A stretch of 64,000 bases of DNA from Haloprofundus salilacus (lineage in GTDB: Archaea > Halobacteriota > Halobacteria > Halobacteriales > Haloferacaceae), in assembly GCF_020150815.1 (NCBI RefSeq), contig NZ_CP083723.1:1798001-1862000 (forward strand). The letters are read 5' to 3'. The translations under genes were made by a program, and so were the position numbers. The notes under the pieces are model-generated. The model ran no database searches, had not been told where the DNA came from, and saw nothing but the letters and a program-made list of their open reading frames with translations. Below are positions 52,641 through 60,122 of this stretch, piece by piece. Each line of letters starts with the position of its first letter. The first letter of the stretch is position 1.

Positions 52641-53207
52641 TCACTCAGTTTCGTAGCCTTCGCTCGACTCGTACGTCTTCTCGCCCCCCTCGATAGCGAC
52701 GTCGAGCCAGTTTTCGACCGGAACCATCGGGCACTCGTAGCGCGCGGAGTACGCGCAGAATGGGTTGTACGCGAGGTTGAAGTCGACGACCCACCGGTCG
52801 CCGAGACGGTCCTCCTCGGCGTGCAGATCGAGATACCGGCCTGCGCCGTACGTCTCCTCGTCGCTGGTCTCGTCGCGGAACGGGACCCAGAGGCCGGGGT
52901 CGTCGGCGCTGCGGCGATACGCTTGCAGCGTCTGCTCGTCGCCGTCGACCTGTAAGCGGAACTCGCCCCAACGGAGGTACTCGCGCTCCCCGTCGGTCGT
53001 CGTCGCGACGACGACTCGTTCCTTCTCCACGTGTTCGTGCAGGTCGAGTTCGAAGCGGTAGTTTTCGTCCGGCGGGTAGTAGCGCAGTCCCTCGAAGTCG
53101 GGGCGCTCGGCGTCCGGAATCGGCGACTGCGGATTGTCGCCGAAGTAGTCGTCTTTCTCGCGGCGCTGCTGTTCGAGGGTGGCCTCCCAGTCGGTCGGTG
53201 CGCTCAT
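52641..53207 (-). CDS. DUF1684 family protein
   Basis: A 188-residue protein with the DUF1684 pattern: start WEATLEQQRREKDDYFGDNPQSPIP, then FEGLRYYPPDENYRF, RWGEFRLQVDGDEQTLQAYR and a strongly conserved end, VDFNLAYNPFCAYSARYECPMVPVENWLDVAI. The NPxCxY and CP motifs suggest a conserved catalytic or metal site, but no reaction is known. Faces hisF across about 100 nt on the same strand. Confidence 0.9.
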   Translation of the reverse strand: MSAPTDWEATLEQQRREKDDYFGDNPQSPIPDAERPDFEGLRYYPPDENYRFELDLHEHVEKERVVVATTTDGEREYLRWGEFRLQVDGDEQTLQAYRRSADDPGLWVPFRDETSDEETYGAGRYLDLHAEEDRLGDRWVVDFNLAYNPFCAYSARYECPMVPVENWLDVAIEGGEKTYESSEGYETE

Positions 53208-53303
53208 GGGTGTAGATACGGGAGCCGGATAAATCAGCGTTCGTCGCGCGTGCCGACGGCGCGCACCACGGCGAAAGCGACGAGCGAGCGGAGGGCGAAC
53301 CGA

Positions 53304-54116
53304 TTACAGTCGAACCGGCACGTCGCGCTCGTCGAGATACTCCTTCACGTCGTGAATCGAGTACTCGTCGAAGTGGAAGATGGAGGCGGCGAGTCCGGCG
53401 TCCGCGCCCGCCTCGGTGAACACCTCGTACATGTCCTCGGGACCGCCGCACCCCGACGACGCGATGACCGGCGTCGAGACGGCGTTGCAGACAGCTTTCG
53501 TCAGTGGGATGTCGTAGCCGTCCTTGGTGCCGTCGGTGTCGATGGAGTTGACGAACAGCTCGCCCGCGCCGCGGGATTCGGCCTCCTCCGCCCACGACAC
53601 CACGTCGATGCTGGTTCCCTTGCGGCCGCCCTTGACCGTGCACTCGAACCAACAGGACTCGCCGTCGACCTGCGCGTAGTGGTCGCCGTCCTCGTCGTAC
53701 CGGCGGCGGGCGTCGACGCTGATAACCATGCACTGACTGCCGAACGCTGCCGCGCCCTCGGTGATGAGTTCGGGACGTTCGAGCGCCGCGGTGTTGATAG
53801 AGACCTTGTCGGCACCGGCGCGGAGCGTCTCCTTGATGTCCTCGCGGGTGCGGATGCCGCCGCCGACGGTCAGTGGGATGAACACCTCGTCGGCGACGCG
53901 CGAGACGGTGTCGAGCATCGTCTCGCGGCCGTCGGCGGAGGCGGTGATGTCGAGGAAGACGAACTCGTCTGCGCCCGCTTCGTTGTAGAGCTTCGCCATC
54001 TCGACCGGGTCGCCGGTGTACCGCAGATCTTCGAAGTTGACGCCGGTGTAGACGGCCGGGTTCCCGTCGTCGTCCAAGTCCACGTCGATACAGGGGATGA
54101 TGCGCTTCGTCAGCAT
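53304..54116 (-). CDS. hisF: Imidazole glycerol phosphate synthase subunit HisF
   Basis: A 270-residue TIM-barrel cyclase of histidine biosynthesis, partner of the glutaminase HisH. Catalytic Asp in [12 protein letters not shown] near the N-terminus and in VISVDARR, with phosphate-binding [29 protein letters not shown] and [15 protein letters not shown]. Slightly longer than bacterial HisF because of a loop [19 protein letters not shown]. No other his gene lies in the window. Confidence 0.95.
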   Translation of the reverse strand: MLTKRIIPCIDVDLDDDGNPAVYTGVNFEDLRYTGDPVEMAKLYNEAGADEFVFLDITASADGRETMLDTVSRVADEVFIPLTVGGGIRTREDIKETLRAGADKVSINTAALERPELITEGAAAFGSQCMVISVDARRRYDEDGDHYAQVDGESCWFECTVKGGRKGTSIDVVSWAEEAESRGAGELFVNSIDTDGTKDGYDIPLTKAVCNAVSTPVIASSGCGGPEDMYEVFTEAGADAGLAASIFHFDEYSIHDVKEYLDERDVPVRL

Positions 54117-54575
54117 TCGCTATCGGACGCTTCGCGGGTGGCGGGTTTCACGGTTTCGACTACGGGAGCGCGCTCTCGACGACGAGAACCGATACGACAT
54201 GTCGGTGTGGTCGGTTCTGAGGGGGGTGAGAAGAAAGTTGACACACCGTTTCGCTCACCACCTTCACAGTAGTCGGACCGTGATGGCTCCGACGCTCACG
54301 GATACTCTCTCACGGCGGTAATACTCGTCGCCAACACGGATAGGCCGATCCTCGAACGGTGTGAAAATTCGACGGCCGTCGGACTCAGTTCGTCGCTCAG
54401 TTCGTCTCGCAGCCCGTGCGAAAGCCGTTCTCCGAGGGTTCTGATGCGGACGTGGTTCGCGAATCCGTCGCCGAAACCGACCCATAGTATATTGGGTCGA
54501 CCACGAGAGCCGACTTCGGTGAAGCGGCCAGCCGAGGCAATTCGCTGGAGGTGGTTCGTTTCGCGAGACGGTCCG
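54117..54575. other. Intergenic stretch between hisF and the GH13 gene
   Basis: About 460 nt. On the minus strand a stop-free frame runs from the alpha-glucosidase end to 54296 with natural-looking composition (for example LGERLSHGLRDELSDELSP) but has no ATG or GTG start. An alternative overlapping frame starting near 54485 is Arg-rich and looks spurious. The hisF promoter is expected near 54140. Confidence 0.5.
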
Positions 54576-56369
54576 TCAGTCGAGCCGATAGACGCGGCTC
54601 TCCCAGGGGCGGAGCGCGAGCGCGTCCACGTCGTGTTCGACCGGAGGGCCGTCAGCGGCCTCGTAGTTGCCGACCAGCAGTTCGGCGGTGGTGTCGTCGA
54701 GCGACTCCCGAAGGTAGTCGGGCAGTTCGAACGCCGTCTTCCGGTCGGCGAAGTTGTGCAGGACGAGGGCGGTCTCGTCGCCGAGCGTCCGCGTGTACGT
54801 CCAGAGGCGGTCGTGCTCGCCGTAGTGCATGTCGTAGTCGCCGTAGACGAGCACGTGGTCAGACTTTCGGACGTCGATGAGTCGGCGGTAGTAGTGCCAG
54901 ATCGACGCCGGGTCGTCGCGGGCGGCGTCGACGTTTATCTCCTCGTAGTTTGGGTTGACGTTTATCCACGGCTCGCCGTCGGTGAAGCCCGCGTTCTCGT
55001 CGTCGGACCACTGCACCGGCGTCCGGGCGTTGTCACGGCTGTTCGCGCGCACGCCCTCCTTAATCTCGTCGAACGTCCCGACGTCGCCGATGTCCATCGC
55101 GTGTTCGACCGGGTTGATCGTCTCGACGTCGCGGAACTCGTCGATGCTGTCGAACGGAAAGTTCGTCATTCCGATCTCCGCGCCCTGGTAGACGTACGGC
55201 GTCCCGCGGAGAGTGAAGAGCACCGTCGCGAGTAGTTTCGCGGACTCAACGCGGTACTCCTCGTCGTTGCCGAAGCGCGACACCGACCGCGGCTGGTCGT
55301 GGTTGCTGAGATAGAGGCTGTTCCAGCCGTCGGGGTAGAGCCCGTTCTGCCAGCGGGTGAAGACGCGCTTCAACTGCGGGAGCTTCCAGTCGTGGTAGTC
55401 CCAGATGTTCTCGCCGAGGTCCAACAGCACGTGGTCGAAGTGAAACAGCGTGTCGAGTCCGTCGCCGTCCTCGCCGATGTACCGAAGCGCCTCCTCCATC
55501 GGCATCTCCTGGCCGATCATCTCGCCGACGGTGAACGTGTCGTAGTTCGAGAGCACCCGGTCGTGCATCTCCCTGATGTACTCGTGAACCTTCGGGCCGT
55601 CGATGGTGCCGCCGAAGTCGTCGTACACGTGCGGCGGGTCGTGTTGGGTGACGCTGTCCGGTTTCGAGATGAGGTTGATGACGTCCATCCGGAAGCCGTC
55701 GATACCTTTCTCGAGCCACCACTCCATCATCTCGAACACGTCGTCGCGAACGTCGGGGTTCTCCCAGTTGAGGTCCGGCTGTTTGCGGTCGAAGAGGTGC
55801 ATGTACCACTCCTCGCTCTCCTCGTCGTACGCCCACGCGGGACCGCCGAAGAACGACCCCCACTCGTTCGGTGGGGCCTCGTGTTCTGGGCCTTCGTGGC
55901 CGGTGAAGCCGTCTACGTCGGTCCGGCCGTGTCGCCAGATGTAGTAGTCGCGGTACTCGCTGTCGGGGTCGAGCGACTTCGTGAACCACGCGTGCTCGTC
56001 GGAGGTGTGGTTGACGACGAGGTCCATGATAAGTCGAATATTCCGGTCGTGGAGCCCCTCCAGTAGCTCCTCCCAGTCGTCCATCGTGCCGAACTCGTCC
56101 ATGACGGACCGGTAGTCGGCGATATCGTAGCCGTTGTCCGCGTTCGGCGACTCGTACACCGGGTTGAGCCAGACGATGTCGATGCCGAGCGCGTCGAGGT
56201 AGTCGAGTTTCTCGACGATTCCGGGGATGTCGCCGACGCCGTCGCCGTCGCTGTCGTTGAAGCTCCGCGGGTAGATCTGGTAGACGACCGACTCTTTCCA
56301 CCAAGCCCTGTCGACGTGCGGGGGGTCGGCGTCCTCGCTCGTCGCATCTGATGTCTCCTTCACGGCCAC
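54576..56369 (-). CDS. GH13 alpha-glucosidase / oligo-1,6-glucosidase type
   Basis: A 597-residue cytoplasmic glycoside hydrolase. The (beta/alpha)8 catalytic domain carries region I DLVVNHTSDEH, region II GFRMDVINLI with the nucleophile Asp at about 227, region III VGEM with the acid/base Glu at about 281, and region IV LSNHDQPR with the transition-state Asp. The signature WWKESVVYQIYPRSFNDSDGDGVGDI points to the exo-acting alpha-glucosidase/oligo-1,6-glucosidase/trehalulose group. No secretion signal, so intracellular maltodextrin or isomalto-oligosaccharide use is likely. Confidence 0.92.
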   Translation of the reverse strand: MAVKETSDATSEDADPPHVDRAWWKESVVYQIYPRSFNDSDGDGVGDIPGIVEKLDYLDALGIDIVWLNPVYESPNADNGYDIADYRSVMDEFGTMDDWEELLEGLHDRNIRLIMDLVVNHTSDEHAWFTKSLDPDSEYRDYYIWRHGRTDVDGFTGHEGPEHEAPPNEWGSFFGGPAWAYDEESEEWYMHLFDRKQPDLNWENPDVRDDVFEMMEWWLEKGIDGFRMDVINLISKPDSVTQHDPPHVYDDFGGTIDGPKVHEYIREMHDRVLSNYDTFTVGEMIGQEMPMEEALRYIGEDGDGLDTLFHFDHVLLDLGENIWDYHDWKLPQLKRVFTRWQNGLYPDGWNSLYLSNHDQPRSVSRFGNDEEYRVESAKLLATVLFTLRGTPYVYQGAEIGMTNFPFDSIDEFRDVETINPVEHAMDIGDVGTFDEIKEGVRANSRDNARTPVQWSDDENAGFTDGEPWINVNPNYEEINVDAARDDPASIWHYYRRLIDVRKSDHVLVYGDYDMHYGEHDRLWTYTRTLGDETALVLHNFADRKTAFELPDYLRESLDDTTAELLVGNYEAADGPPVEHDVDALALRPWESRVYRLD

Positions 56370-56427
56370 ACAGACGGGCGGAAGCCATTTAGTTGTGTTT
56401 TAGTAGGCAGGTGCAGTAGCCCCTGGC

Positions 56428-56628
56428 ATGACCGACCAGAGCAAGCCGAGCGAGCGCCGCGACGTCGACGAAGGGGCGGAACCGCACCAGGAGGCCGAGG
56501 ACACGACGGCGGGCGAGCGAACGACCGCGCCGCAGAGCGCGTACACGATGAGCCAGGTGAGCACCGGGTTCGTTGTCCTGCTCGTCGGTCTCGCCGTCGT
56601 CTTCGGTATTCCGCTGCTTCTCGCCTGA
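56428..56628 (+). CDS. Small membrane protein of DUF7550-like type
   Basis: A 66-residue protein: an acidic disordered N-terminus followed by one hydrophobic helix (MSQVSTGFVVLLVGLAVVFGIPLLLA). This matches a conserved haloarchaeal family I recall as DUF7550. Divergent from the alpha-glucosidase gene by 58 nt. Function unknown. Confidence 0.75.
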   Translation: MTDQSKPSERRDVDEGAEPHQEAEDTTAGERTTAPQSAYTMSQVSTGFVVLLVGLAVVFGIPLLLA

Positions 56629-56658
56629 GCGGGGGAACCGAGACGACCGTCGCCGATG

Positions 56659-56676
56659 TTTTTGGCAAGCCTAAAA
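56659..56676. promoter_or_regulatory. Imperfect palindrome upstream of GT2 gene
   Basis: TTTTTGGC-AA-GCCTAAAA is an inverted repeat with one mismatch and a 2-nt spacer, about 25 nt before the ATG at 56702. It shares core form and spacing with the perfect palindrome at 59863-59880 and overlaps the expected TATA position, so it may be an operator, or only a promoter with chance symmetry. Confidence 0.4.
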
Positions 56677-56701
56677 AACCGGGCGTCCGTCCGTCCGGAC
56701 G

Positions 56702-57568
56702 ATGAGCGACACGAGCGGACCGACGGGCGCCGAACGAGCGGGAGAGCGAAAGTTCGACGCCGGCGATACTGGCAAGATCGACGAGGAGCGCGGTCAAACC
56801 CGCGAGGACGGTCAAACTGACGAGAGCGAGCGTCGGACGGCCGTCGACGAGAGCGACGAAGTCGACGAAACCGGCCGGAACCGTCCCTACACGTTCGACG
56901 ACGTGAGCGTCGTCATGGGGACGTACAACGAGGAGGCGGCCATCGAGTCGGTGCTCTCCGACATCGACGAGGTGACCGACGGCCGAGCGGAGGTCGTCTG
57001 CGTCGACGGGTCATCGGACCGGACGCCCGAGATAGCCCGCGAACACGGCGCGCGGGTCGTTCGGCAGAAACCGCAAGGCTACGGCGTCGCCGTGGAAGCG
57101 GCGCTGACGGCGGCGTCGCGGCCGGTCATCGTCACGACTGACTGCGACGGCACCTACCCGATGGAGCAGCTCCCCCAGTTTCTCGACGCCATCAACGACG
57201 GCTACGACGTGGTAAGCGGCGACCGACTCTACCACGGCGCGGCGGCGATGCCGGCGTTCAACCGCCTCGGCAACGTCGCGTTCGCACTGCTAGCGAGCGC
57301 GCTCATGGGACACCGCGTCCGCGACACGACGACGGGGATGCGCGCGTACCGCCGCCGCGTCGTCGACGACATCGAGTGGACCGAGAACACGGGACTGTCG
57401 GCCGAACTCCTCATCCGCTCGCTGATGCGCGGCTACGCCGTGACGGAGCTACCCATCGAGTACGACGAACGACTCGGCGAGACGAAACTCGACCCGCTCG
57501 GCGGCGGAGCCGCTATCGCGAAATCCATCGTGAAGGTGTGTCTCGAAGAGCGGCGGCGACGAGAGTAA
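56702..57568 (+). CDS. GT2 family glycosyltransferase (DPM1-like) with acidic N-terminus
   Basis: A 288-residue protein. Residues 1-60 are acidic and disordered; the GT-A domain follows with VVMGTYNEEAAIESVL, VVCVDGSSDRTPEIA, TTDCDGTYPMEQL (DxD metal site), GDRLYHGAAAMPAFNRLGN and YDERLGETKLDPLGGG. Predicted to charge a polyprenyl phosphate with a sugar. It ends without membrane helices. Probably monocistronic. Confidence 0.88.
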   Translation: MSDTSGPTGAERAGERKFDAGDTGKIDEERGQTREDGQTDESERRTAVDESDEVDETGRNRPYTFDDVSVVMGTYNEEAAIESVLSDIDEVTDGRAEVVCVDGSSDRTPEIAREHGARVVRQKPQGYGVAVEAALTAASRPVIVTTDCDGTYPMEQLPQFLDAINDGYDVVSGDRLYHGAAAMPAFNRLGNVAFALLASALMGHRVRDTTTGMRAYRRRVVDDIEWTENTGLSAELLIRSLMRGYAVTELPIEYDERLGETKLDPLGGGAAIAKSIVKVCLEERRRRE

Positions 57569-57623
57569 GTCGCGAGAGTGGAAACGGCGACGCGACTCGT
57601 CGACAGCGGCTGAACGCCGGTCG

Positions 57624-59324
57624 TTACAGCGACTCGTCGATGTAGTCGGCCGTCCGAAGCGCGAGCGCGGCGATGGTGAGCGTCGGGTTCATCGCGCCGC
57701 TCGTGACGAAGGCGCCGGAGGACGGAATCCAGAGGTTCAAGAGGTCGTGCGTCCGGAGGAGGGGGTCGACGACGCTCGATTCGGGGTCCGTTCCCATCCG
57801 CGTCGTCCCCATGTGGTGGTAGGCCGGGCCGGTGTTGTCGGGTCCGACAGTCCACTCGATGTCGACGCCCATCGCCTCTAACACCGTCCGCTGAATCTCG
57901 TTGGCCCGGCGGAGTGTCCGTTTCGTCCGCTCGTCGATGCGCCAGTGAATCGCCGGGATGGGGTTGCCGTGGTCGTCGGTCCGTTCGGGGTCCAGCGCGA
58001 TGCGGTTCTCCGCTCGGGGGAGTTGCCCGACGAGCGCGCCCATCGCGACGTGATTTCCGTATCCTTCGCGGAGTTGCGGCAGCAGGTCGTCGCCCCACGT
58101 GTCGGCTCCGAGCGCCATCTCGACCGGCGACGGACCGGCGTAGTTGAGAAACTCCAGTTTTATGGGCCCGATGTCGGCGTCGCTCGGCGGAATCGAACCG
58201 TCGATCCCCTCGACTCCAGCCCCCGGGTCGTCGTAGAACTGATGGCTCTCGGTGGTGATGAACCCGACGTGGTTCTGTCGCGTCCGCCGGTCGAGCGTCC
58301 CGCCCATCCCGGCGAACAGGTGGTCCATGAAGTATCGGCCGACGAGTCCCGAGGAGTTCGCGAGGCCGGCGGGATACTGCTCGGATTCGGAGAGGAGGAG
58401 CAGTCGCGGGTTCTCGACGCCGCCGCAGGCGAGGACGAACGCCCGTGCCTCCTGTCGGTACTCGTCGCCGTCGGGCGTCGCGTAGACGGCCGCTTCGACG
58501 CGTTCGCCCGCGTCGTCGTGTTCGAGTCGCTGGACCGGCACTCGGTCGAGAACACGCGCGCCAGCCGCCTCGGCCTTCTCGACGTGACTCTCGGCGGTGT
58601 ACTTCGCGCCGGACGGGCAGACGGGCTTGCACGTCCCGTAACCGACGCACGCCGAGCGGTCGTCGTACGGTTCGGAGTTTCGCGCGTTGGGTACCGAGTG
58701 CGTCGTCACACCGACGCGCTCGCACGCCTCGGCGAACAACGAGTCGCTGTAGGACGGCTCGAACGCTGGGAGCGGGTGGGGTTCGTCGCGTGGCGGCGCG
58801 AACGGATTGTCCGACGCGCCCGCGACGCCCAGTGCGGACTCCGCCTCGGCGTAGTACGGCATCAGGTCGTCGTAGTCGACGGGCCAGTCGGCGGCGACGC
58901 CGTCGCGACTCCGCCGCTCGAAATCCGACTCGTGGAGGCGCATCACCATCCCCTGCCAGTGGAGCGTCGACCCGCCGACGCCCTTCACGCGGGCGACGTT
59001 CAGCGGGTAGAACCGCTCCCCGGGCGTCGTGAAGGCGTCTCTTGGGCCGCTCATGTCCCACACCTCGTCGCCGTTGTGAATCGGGCGAATCGTCCGCTCC
59101 ATCCGTTCGAGGCGGTCGGTCGAATCGAATCGGGGGCCCGCTTCGAGGACGACCACGTCGTAGCCCCGGTCGGCGAGTCGGTGGGCGACGAGGCCGCCCG
59201 CCGGTCCTGCGCCGACGACGCAGACGTCGACGCGCTCGCTCGGCGTTCGGTCCGGTTTGTCCCCGTCGGGTTCGCCCCCGTCCGCCTCGTCTCCGTTCCC
59301 CTCGTCGGCGTCGCTGGCGCTCAC
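57624..59324 (-). CDS. GMC family oxidoreductase
   Basis: A 566-residue FAD enzyme of the glucose-methanol-choline group. FAD site VCVVGAGPAGGLVAHRLADRG near residue 35, then GVGGSTLHWQGMV, GVENPRLLLLS and the C-terminal HHMGTTRMGTDP and NLWIPSSGAFVTSGAMNPTLTIAA. A Cys-containing loop (CVGYGTCKPVCPSGAKY) resembles gluconate or sorbitol dehydrogenase large subunits. It starts at GTG in a GTGA overlap with the small-subunit gene, so the two form an oxidoreductase complex. Substrate unknown, probably a sugar or alcohol. Confidence 0.92.
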   Translation of the reverse strand: MSASDADEGNGDEADGGEPDGDKPDRTPSERVDVCVVGAGPAGGLVAHRLADRGYDVVVLEAGPRFDSTDRLERMERTIRPIHNGDEVWDMSGPRDAFTTPGERFYPLNVARVKGVGGSTLHWQGMVMRLHESDFERRSRDGVAADWPVDYDDLMPYYAEAESALGVAGASDNPFAPPRDEPHPLPAFEPSYSDSLFAEACERVGVTTHSVPNARNSEPYDDRSACVGYGTCKPVCPSGAKYTAESHVEKAEAAGARVLDRVPVQRLEHDDAGERVEAAVYATPDGDEYRQEARAFVLACGGVENPRLLLLSESEQYPAGLANSSGLVGRYFMDHLFAGMGGTLDRRTRQNHVGFITTESHQFYDDPGAGVEGIDGSIPPSDADIGPIKLEFLNYAGPSPVEMALGADTWGDDLLPQLREGYGNHVAMGALVGQLPRAENRIALDPERTDDHGNPIPAIHWRIDERTKRTLRRANEIQRTVLEAMGVDIEWTVGPDNTGPAYHHMGTTRMGTDPESSVVDPLLRTHDLLNLWIPSSGAFVTSGAMNPTLTIAALALRTADYIDESL

Positions 59325-59854
59325 CGCTCCGGCCCCCGTCGGTAGCTCTCGGTCCCTCCAGCGTACCCCTGCGGGTTCTCGATGCCGACGAGTTCGCCGC
59401 CCGCGGGCGACGTGTAGAGCGCGTACTGCAGTTCGTTGACGACGAAGTACCGAACGCGCTCGGCGTCGGTCCCTTCGGGGTCGGGGGCGGCCGTCTCCGC
59501 GCCCAGCTGCCGGAGCAGTTCGTCGCGCTCCTCGCGCGCCAACTCGGGCACCGTCGCGCCGAACCAGTCGACGGCGTACTCCTCGACGAGCGCAGCCGTC
59601 TCGACGACGCCGCGTTCGTACGTCGATCGTTCCGCCGCCCGCCCGACGACGTACGTCTCGACGAACTCGGCGACGTTCTCGACCGCCGAGGGGTAGACCG
59701 CCTCCGCGAGGGCGACGAGCGTCTCGCCGGTCGGAACGTCCGGCGTCTCCTCTCCGCCGGTATCCAACCGGTCCCAGGCGAGCGCACCCGCGCCCCCGAC
59801 GGCGACGCCGCCGCCCGCGAGCGCGGCCAGCGCGTCCCGTCTCGTCAACTCCAT
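59321..59854 (-). CDS. Gluconate 2-dehydrogenase subunit 3-like protein (Tat substrate)
   Basis: A 177-residue protein of the gluconate dehydrogenase subunit 3 family. The N-terminal TRRDALAALAGGGVAVGG is a twin-arginine signal, so it and its GMC partner are probably exported together as a folded complex. The body has ALAEAVYPSAV, FVETYVVGRAAERST and RYFVVNELQYALYTSPAGGELVGIENP. First gene of the two-gene operon; a perfect palindrome lies 9 nt upstream of its ATG. Confidence 0.9.
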   Translation of the reverse strand: MELTRRDALAALAGGGVAVGGAGALAWDRLDTGGEETPDVPTGETLVALAEAVYPSAVENVAEFVETYVVGRAAERSTYERGVVETAALVEEYAVDWFGATVPELAREERDELLRQLGAETAAPDPEGTDAERVRYFVVNELQYALYTSPAGGELVGIENPQGYAGGTESYRRGPER

Positions 59855-59862
59855 CGCCTTCG

Positions 59863-59880
59863 GTTTAGGTCAACCTAAAC
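59863..59880. promoter_or_regulatory. Perfect palindrome, candidate DtxR-type operator
   Basis: GTTTAGGT-CA-ACCTAAAC is an 8-bp perfect inverted repeat with a 2-nt spacer, ending 9 nt before the small-subunit ATG of the GMC operon. TTAGGT/ACCTAA half-sites are typical for DtxR/SirR/IdeR-type metal-responsive repressors. Position at the transcription start suggests repression. The regulator is inference. Confidence 0.6.
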
Positions 59881-60016
59881 AAAGAGGTTGTGATTTCCGA
59901 GGGCGGAGAGTCGGGTAGCGAGAGTCGATCCGGCACACGTCGGGCGAGTAGTTCGTTGGTCCTCCAGTTAGCCATCCGTAAAGATATCTGGATAGCTTTC
60001 CGTATAGGTTTCTAAA

Positions 60017-60055
60017 CTACGATTCGTCGATATAGTCGGCCGCCGAGGAACACAG
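60017..60055 (-). pseudogene. C-terminal remnant of a GMC-like gene
   Basis: The minus strand reads CSSAADYIDES followed by TAG, against RTADYIDESL at the C-terminus of the GMC protein at 57624. DNA similarity stretches over about 25 nt. It may be the tail of a second, mostly deleted GMC gene or a local duplication. Upstream reading frames are not GMC-like. Confidence 0.4.
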
Positions 60056-60122
60056 ACGGGATGTCAGCGGTCCGGCCGTCACCGCCCCTGTGCGCGGTCG
60101 GCGTTTCTGCACGCGGTCGCCG

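Noticed and set aside
57433-59787. 784-codon minus-strand frame overlapping the GMC operon
   Set aside because: Arg/Pro/Ser-rich alternative frame without domains; the GMC and subunit-3 frames explain the DNA.
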